Translations under genes and position numbers: made by a program | Shown: positions 61,107 to 64,000 of the stretch, one piece after another | Layout of the letters: each line of letters starts with the position of its first letter | Position numbering within the stretch: position 1 is the stretch's first letter | Notes under the pieces: model-generated | Told to the model about the DNA's origin: nothing | The model's input: only the letters and a program-made list of their open reading frames with translations | Database searches by the model: none | Source: Taibaiella koreensis | GTDB lineage: Bacteria; Bacteroidota; Bacteroidia; Chitinophagales; Chitinophagaceae | DNA length: 64,000 nucleotides | NCBI RefSeq assembly: GCF_003545715.1 | Contig: NZ_QVNU01000006.1 | Span: 186,001-250,000, forward strand | Reading direction: 5' to 3'

Positions 61107-61145
61107 AGCCTTTCAGCTAAAACGCTGAAAGGCTTGTCTTTCTTG
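61107..61145 (-). terminator. hairpin following tRNA-Phe, copy B
   Basis: AGCCTTTCAGC pairs with GCTGAAAGGCT, T-rich on both sides. It lies directly downstream of tRNA-Phe on the minus strand and is 38 of 39 identical to 55360-55398. Confidence 0.75.
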
Positions 61146-61218
61146 TGGTGTGGGCCGGGATCGAACCGGCGACACATGGATTTTCAGTCCATTGCTCTAC
61201 CGACTGAGCTACCGCACC
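61146..61218 (-). tRNA. tRNA-Phe (GAA)
   Basis: A 73-nt cloverleaf without encoded CCA: acceptor 5' strand GGTGCGG, D-arm GCTC/GAGC, anticodon stem ATGGA/TCCAT with loop CTGAAAA (anticodon GAA), variable loop GTGTC, T-arm GCCGG-TTCGATC-CCGGC, acceptor 3' strand CCACACC and discriminator A. One acceptor mismatch, C5 with A68, is unusual. Confidence 0.93.
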
Positions 61219-61331
61219 TCGTTGTTGAAAGGAGTGCAAAGGTAAGGTTTAATTCCGTTCCGCCAAATTTTTTTTCCGCTTTCCGAAAACAGCCCGGTGT
61301 AAAATCTACATTAATGTACCGTCAAAAAGGC

Positions 61332-61339
61332 TATCTTTG
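61332..61339 (+). promoter_or_regulatory. -7 box TATCTTTG of dnaN
   Basis: This is a perfect TAnnTTTG, 43 nt before ATG 61383. Confidence 0.5.
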
Positions 61340-61382
61340 TGCCGCAAAATTTCAAATTCCTTAATCAACTATAGATCTGTCT

Positions 61383-62525
61383 ATGCACTTTATTGTTTCC
61401 TCAACTTCTCTGCTGAAAAATTTGCAGCTTGTGGGCGGTATCATCAGCGCCAATGTAGTGCTACCCATCCTGGAAGATTTCCTGTTTGAACTGGATGGTA
61501 ATATGCTGACGCTTACCGGCGGCGACATGGAAACAATGATCAAAGTGCAGATGGAGATCCAGCGCGAGCTCACCGATACCGACGACAGCAACCGGACCGG
61601 TCGCATCTGTATCCCTTCCAAGATCCTGCTCGAGTACCTGAAAAACCTGCCCGAGCAGCCGGTACATTTTACCATCAACAAAGACGATAGCTCGATCGAG
61701 ATTTCCAGCAATACCGGCAAATACAAGATCGGCGGCGAAAAAGCCGACGAATACCCCAAGGAGCCGCAACCCAACGATGCGACCTCCTTTACCCTACCCT
61801 CCCTGCGCCTGGGCGAGGCCATCAACAAGAGCCTCTTCGCTACCAGCACCGACACGCTGCGCCCGGCCATGACCGGTGTGTACTTCGAGCTGGCACAGGA
61901 TGGCATTACCTTTGTAGCTACCGATGCACACCGCCTCGTAAAGCTGACACGCAACGATATCAGTTGTCCCGAAGAAGGCGGCATCATCGTTCCGCGCAAA
62001 CCGCTGCAGCAGCTGAAGAACATTATTCCTTCGGATGACAGCCCGCTGGAAGTGTCTTACAACAGTAGCCACCTCTTTATCCAGAACAATAAGATACGCC
62101 TGAGCTGCCGCCTGATCGAGGGTAAATTCCCGCCCTATAAGGCGGTGATCCCGGCCGACAATCCGTTCAACCTCACCATCAACCGCACCGATCTCATCAG
62201 CTCGCTGCGCCGTGTAAGCATCTTCGCCAACAAAAGCACCAGCCAGGTGGTTTTCGATATCGTAGGCAATACGGTCAGCATCAGCGCCCAGGACATCGAC
62301 TTCTCTTACGAGGGTAAAGAACAGTTGAGCTGCCAGTACACCGGCGACGATATGAAGATCGCTTTCAACGCCAAGCTGCTGATCGAAATGCTGAACAATA
62401 TGGAAGGCGAAGAGATCAGGCTGGAACTGAGCATGCCATCTCGCGCCGGCATCTTCCGCCCGGTAGAAAAGACGGAGAACGAGGACCTGCTGATGCTGCT
62501 GATGCCCCTGATGGTGGGTGTATAA
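61383..62525 (+). CDS. dnaN: DNA polymerase III beta subunit (sliding clamp)
   Basis: This 380-residue protein has three clamp domains of about 120 residues each (MHFIVSSTSLLKNLQLVGGII; LRLGEAINKSLFATSTDTLRPAMTGVYFEL; INRTDLISSLRRVSIFANKSTSQ) and the C-terminal LLMPLMVGV, the family's conserved end. It forms the ring that holds replicative polymerase on DNA. Length fits. It is not next to dnaA or recF here, so replication-gene clustering is not seen in this window. Confidence 0.96.
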   Translation: MHFIVSSTSLLKNLQLVGGIISANVVLPILEDFLFELDGNMLTLTGGDMETMIKVQMEIQRELTDTDDSNRTGRICIPSKILLEYLKNLPEQPVHFTINKDDSSIEISSNTGKYKIGGEKADEYPKEPQPNDATSFTLPSLRLGEAINKSLFATSTDTLRPAMTGVYFELAQDGITFVATDAHRLVKLTRNDISCPEEGGIIVPRKPLQQLKNIIPSDDSPLEVSYNSSHLFIQNNKIRLSCRLIEGKFPPYKAVIPADNPFNLTINRTDLISSLRRVSIFANKSTSQVVFDIVGNTVSISAQDIDFSYEGKEQLSCQYTGDDMKIAFNAKLLIEMLNNMEGEEIRLELSMPSRAGIFRPVEKTENEDLLMLLMPLMVGV

Positions 62526-62588
62526 ATCGTAGCGCCGGTATATTTTGCGGGGTGGCGCCTGCGCATGACATTGAATTCTTAAATCGAA

Positions 62589-63770
62589 ATGTTACATAAC
62601 GAATCCATTCCTTCTCAAAAGAAAAAAATCATTGTACTGGGAAGCGGCCCTAACCGCATAGGCCAGGGTATCGAATTTGACTATTGCTGCACCCACGGCC
62701 TTATCGCCATTAAAGAGCTCGGCTACGAGGCGATCATGATCAACTGCAACCCCGAAACGGTCTCGACCGACTTCGACATCGCCGATAAGCTCTACTTTGA
62801 ACCGGTATACTGGGAACACCTCTGGGAGATCATTGAGCACGAGCAGCCCGAAGGTGTGGTGGTGCAACTGGGTGGCCAAACAGCCCTGAAGCTGGCCAAA
62901 CGCCTCCACGAAAAAGGCATCAGGATCATCGGCACTTCCTTTGACGATATGGATATCGCAGAAGACCGCGGCCGCTTCAGCGATCTGCTGAAAGAACTCA
63001 GCATTCCTTATCCTAAATACGGCACCGCCTACTCTACCGACGATGCCATTGAAGTGGCCAACGAAGTGGGCTATCCCGTGCTGGTTCGCCCCTCCTACGT
63101 ATTGGGTGGCCAGCGTATGCGCATCGTGATCAATGACGACGAGCTTGAAAAAAGCGTGCTGAGCCTGCTCAAGCACTTGCCCGGCAACAAGATACTGATC
63201 GACCATTTCCTCGATCGTTGCCAGGAAGCCGAGATTGATGCTATCTGCGATGGTGAAGAGGTGCATATCATGGGCATCATGGAGCATATCGAACCGGCCG
63301 GTATCCACAGCGGCGACAGCCATTCGGTGCTGCCGGTATTCAACCTGGGTAAGCTTGAAGTGGAAGAAATGGTAGATATTGCAAAAAAGATTGCCCTGAA
63401 GCTCAATATCCGCGGGCTCATCAATATCCAGTACGCCATCAAGGACGGCAAAGTGTTCGTAATTGAGGCCAATCCACGGGCCAGCCGTACCACACCGTTC
63501 ATTGCCAAAGCATACGGCGTGCCTTATCTCAATATCGCTACCAAGGTTATGCTGGGCGACAGGAAGCTGAAGGACTTTACCATCGACAAAAAGCTGGAAG
63601 GCTATGCGGTTAAAGAACCGGTGTTCAGTTTCAATAAATTCCCCAATGTGAATAAGGAGCTGGGCCCCGAGATGAAGAGCACAGGCGAGGCCATTCGCTT
63701 CATCAAAGACCTGCGCGATCCCTGGTTCCGTACTTTGTACAAAGAGCGAAGCATGCACCTGAGCAAATAG
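62589..63770 (+). CDS. carB: stand-alone C-terminal synthetase half of carbamoyl-phosphate synthase large subunit
   Basis: This 393-residue protein corresponds to the second half of CarB: VLGSGPNRIGQGIEFDYCC at the start, INCNPETVSTDFD, RPSYVLGGQRM in the ATP-grasp and LINIQYAIKDGKVFVIEANPRASRT for metal and ATP binding. The half-protein ends at LGPEMKSTGEAIRF plus about 25 residues, without the MGS-like allosteric domain. The N-terminal synthetase half (carboxyphosphate domain) is not in this window. So CarB is split into separate genes or this is a second copy. Reaction: ATP-dependent phosphorylation of carbamate for Arg and pyrimidine synthesis. Confidence 0.88.
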   Translation: MLHNESIPSQKKKIIVLGSGPNRIGQGIEFDYCCTHGLIAIKELGYEAIMINCNPETVSTDFDIADKLYFEPVYWEHLWEIIEHEQPEGVVVQLGGQTALKLAKRLHEKGIRIIGTSFDDMDIAEDRGRFSDLLKELSIPYPKYGTAYSTDDAIEVANEVGYPVLVRPSYVLGGQRMRIVINDDELEKSVLSLLKHLPGNKILIDHFLDRCQEAEIDAICDGEEVHIMGIMEHIEPAGIHSGDSHSVLPVFNLGKLEVEEMVDIAKKIALKLNIRGLINIQYAIKDGKVFVIEANPRASRTTPFIAKAYGVPYLNIATKVMLGDRKLKDFTIDKKLEGYAVKEPVFSFNKFPNVNKELGPEMKSTGEAIRFIKDLRDPWFRTLYKERSMHLSK

Positions 63771-63783
63771 CTATCCCTTTTCC

Positions 63784-64000
63784 ATGAACGGAGAACGATC
63801 ATATTATTTCCTGCAAAAAGCCCGGATAGTCCTTATTCCGGGCTTTTTGCTACTCCTGCTTGTCACCGGTTGCACCACTCCTAAAAACAGGCATATCAGG
63901 CCGGCCTTTTATTTCTGGAAAACGAATTTCCGTACCGGCGCCTACGAGCGGCAGCTGATGCAAGGCATAGGCGCACACACGCTGTACCTGCGGCTGTTTG
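63784..64000 (+). CDS. lipoprotein, 3' part outside window
   Basis: The first 72 codons are present. A lipoprotein signal peptide (RIVLIPGFLLLLLVTGC, lipobox VTGC) is followed by TTPKNRHIRPAFYFWKTNF. Similar F-Y-F-W-K-T lipoproteins are known to me from Chitinophagaceae, function unknown. The start lies 13 bp past the carB stop. A strong terminator-like hairpin overlaps the coding sequence of the signal peptide. Confidence 0.6.
   Translation, partial: MNGERSYYFLQKARIVLIPGFLLLLLVTGCTTPKNRHIRPAFYFWKTNFRTGAYERQLMQGIGAHTLYLRLF
63813..63850 (+). terminator. terminator-like hairpin inside the lipoprotein frame
   Basis: GCAAAAAGCCCGGA (63813-63826) pairs perfectly with TCCGGGCTTTTTGC (63837-63850), loop 10 nt. 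It has the form of a carB terminator but lies within codons 10-23 of the following gene. Confidence 0.55.

Noticed and set aside
62592-63758. 388-codon open frame antisense to the carB half
   Set aside because: It is antisense to a strongly conserved ATP-grasp gene; no independent evidence.

Overview
The window reads as chromosomal DNA of a member of the phylum Bacteroidota, probably Chitinophagaceae or a close relative. Five large secreted proteins (7528-10572, 19685-20596, 20851-22647, 45907-49209, 59458-60891) end in type IX secretion (T9SS) sorting domains. Many genes are preceded by the phylum-specific TAnnTTTG -7 promoter box. A GLPGLI-family protein, an outer-membrane beta-barrel receptor and a Bacteroidota-style class I lanthipeptide precursor point the same way. 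There are no rRNA genes and no CRISPR array. One tRNA gene (Phe, GAA) is present.

Layout. 1-4.2 kb is an AT-rich accessory stretch on the minus strand: a truncated GLPGLI gene, two paralogous small Cys-containing secreted proteins, a further secreted protein, and a tyrosine recombinase overlapping a triple-HTH excisionase-like protein. The recombinase module lies directly downstream of the 3' end of mnmE, a known integration target, with phased and tandem repeats between them. 4.3-16.6 kb holds mnmE, a phosphodiester glycosidase, a GlcNAc-kinase-like protein, a T9SS phosphoesterase, a lipoprotein, cyanophycinase, a GH3 protein, a universal stress protein whose 3' UTR carries a degenerate repeat array, and an orphan lanthipeptide precursor. 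16.6-27.4 kb is mostly envelope and protein quality control: ClpB, a cupredoxin, a lysyl-endopeptidase-like protease, an HtrA-like protease with PDZ-like region, and a double-parvulin PPIase. 27.7-33.6 kb has a JmjC/cupin protein, GNAT, Crp/Fnr regulator with an atypical SDR, a small basic protein, an MFS exporter and a TSUP permease. 33.6-41 kb is a plus-strand run: OmpR-type response regulator, histidine kinase, beta-barrel receptor, PAP2 phosphatase, half-size EamA transporter and an ABC-F protein. 41-53.9 kb is mixed metabolism and small proteins: ankyrin protein, DinB, SRPBCC, GlxA-type AraC regulator, sulfatase, a 1100-residue T9SS protein, GNAT, phosphoesterase, lipoamide dehydrogenase and a VanZ-like protein.

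53.9-61.2 kb looks like a second accessory stretch. It holds a dispersed inverted repeat, an aspartyl protease, a decayed tRNA-like sequence, a remnant of a membrane protein gene, a LytS/LytTR two-component pair, a lipoprotein and a T9SS repeat protein. It is bounded by two direct copies of a 39-bp tRNA-associated hairpin, the second beside tRNA-Phe. The window ends with dnaN, a stand-alone C-terminal half of carbamoyl-phosphate synthase large subunit, and a truncated lipoprotein gene.

Most notable: a 19-bp perfect inverted repeat flanking one small gene 1.4 kb from the recombinase; the putative integration module at mnmE; the orphan lanthipeptide; the repeat array in a 3' UTR; the duplicated tRNA-associated hairpin with a tRNA relic; promoter boxes only 4-6 nt before several start codons; and the split CarB. 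No database or structure search was possible, so family names rest on motifs recognised by eye.
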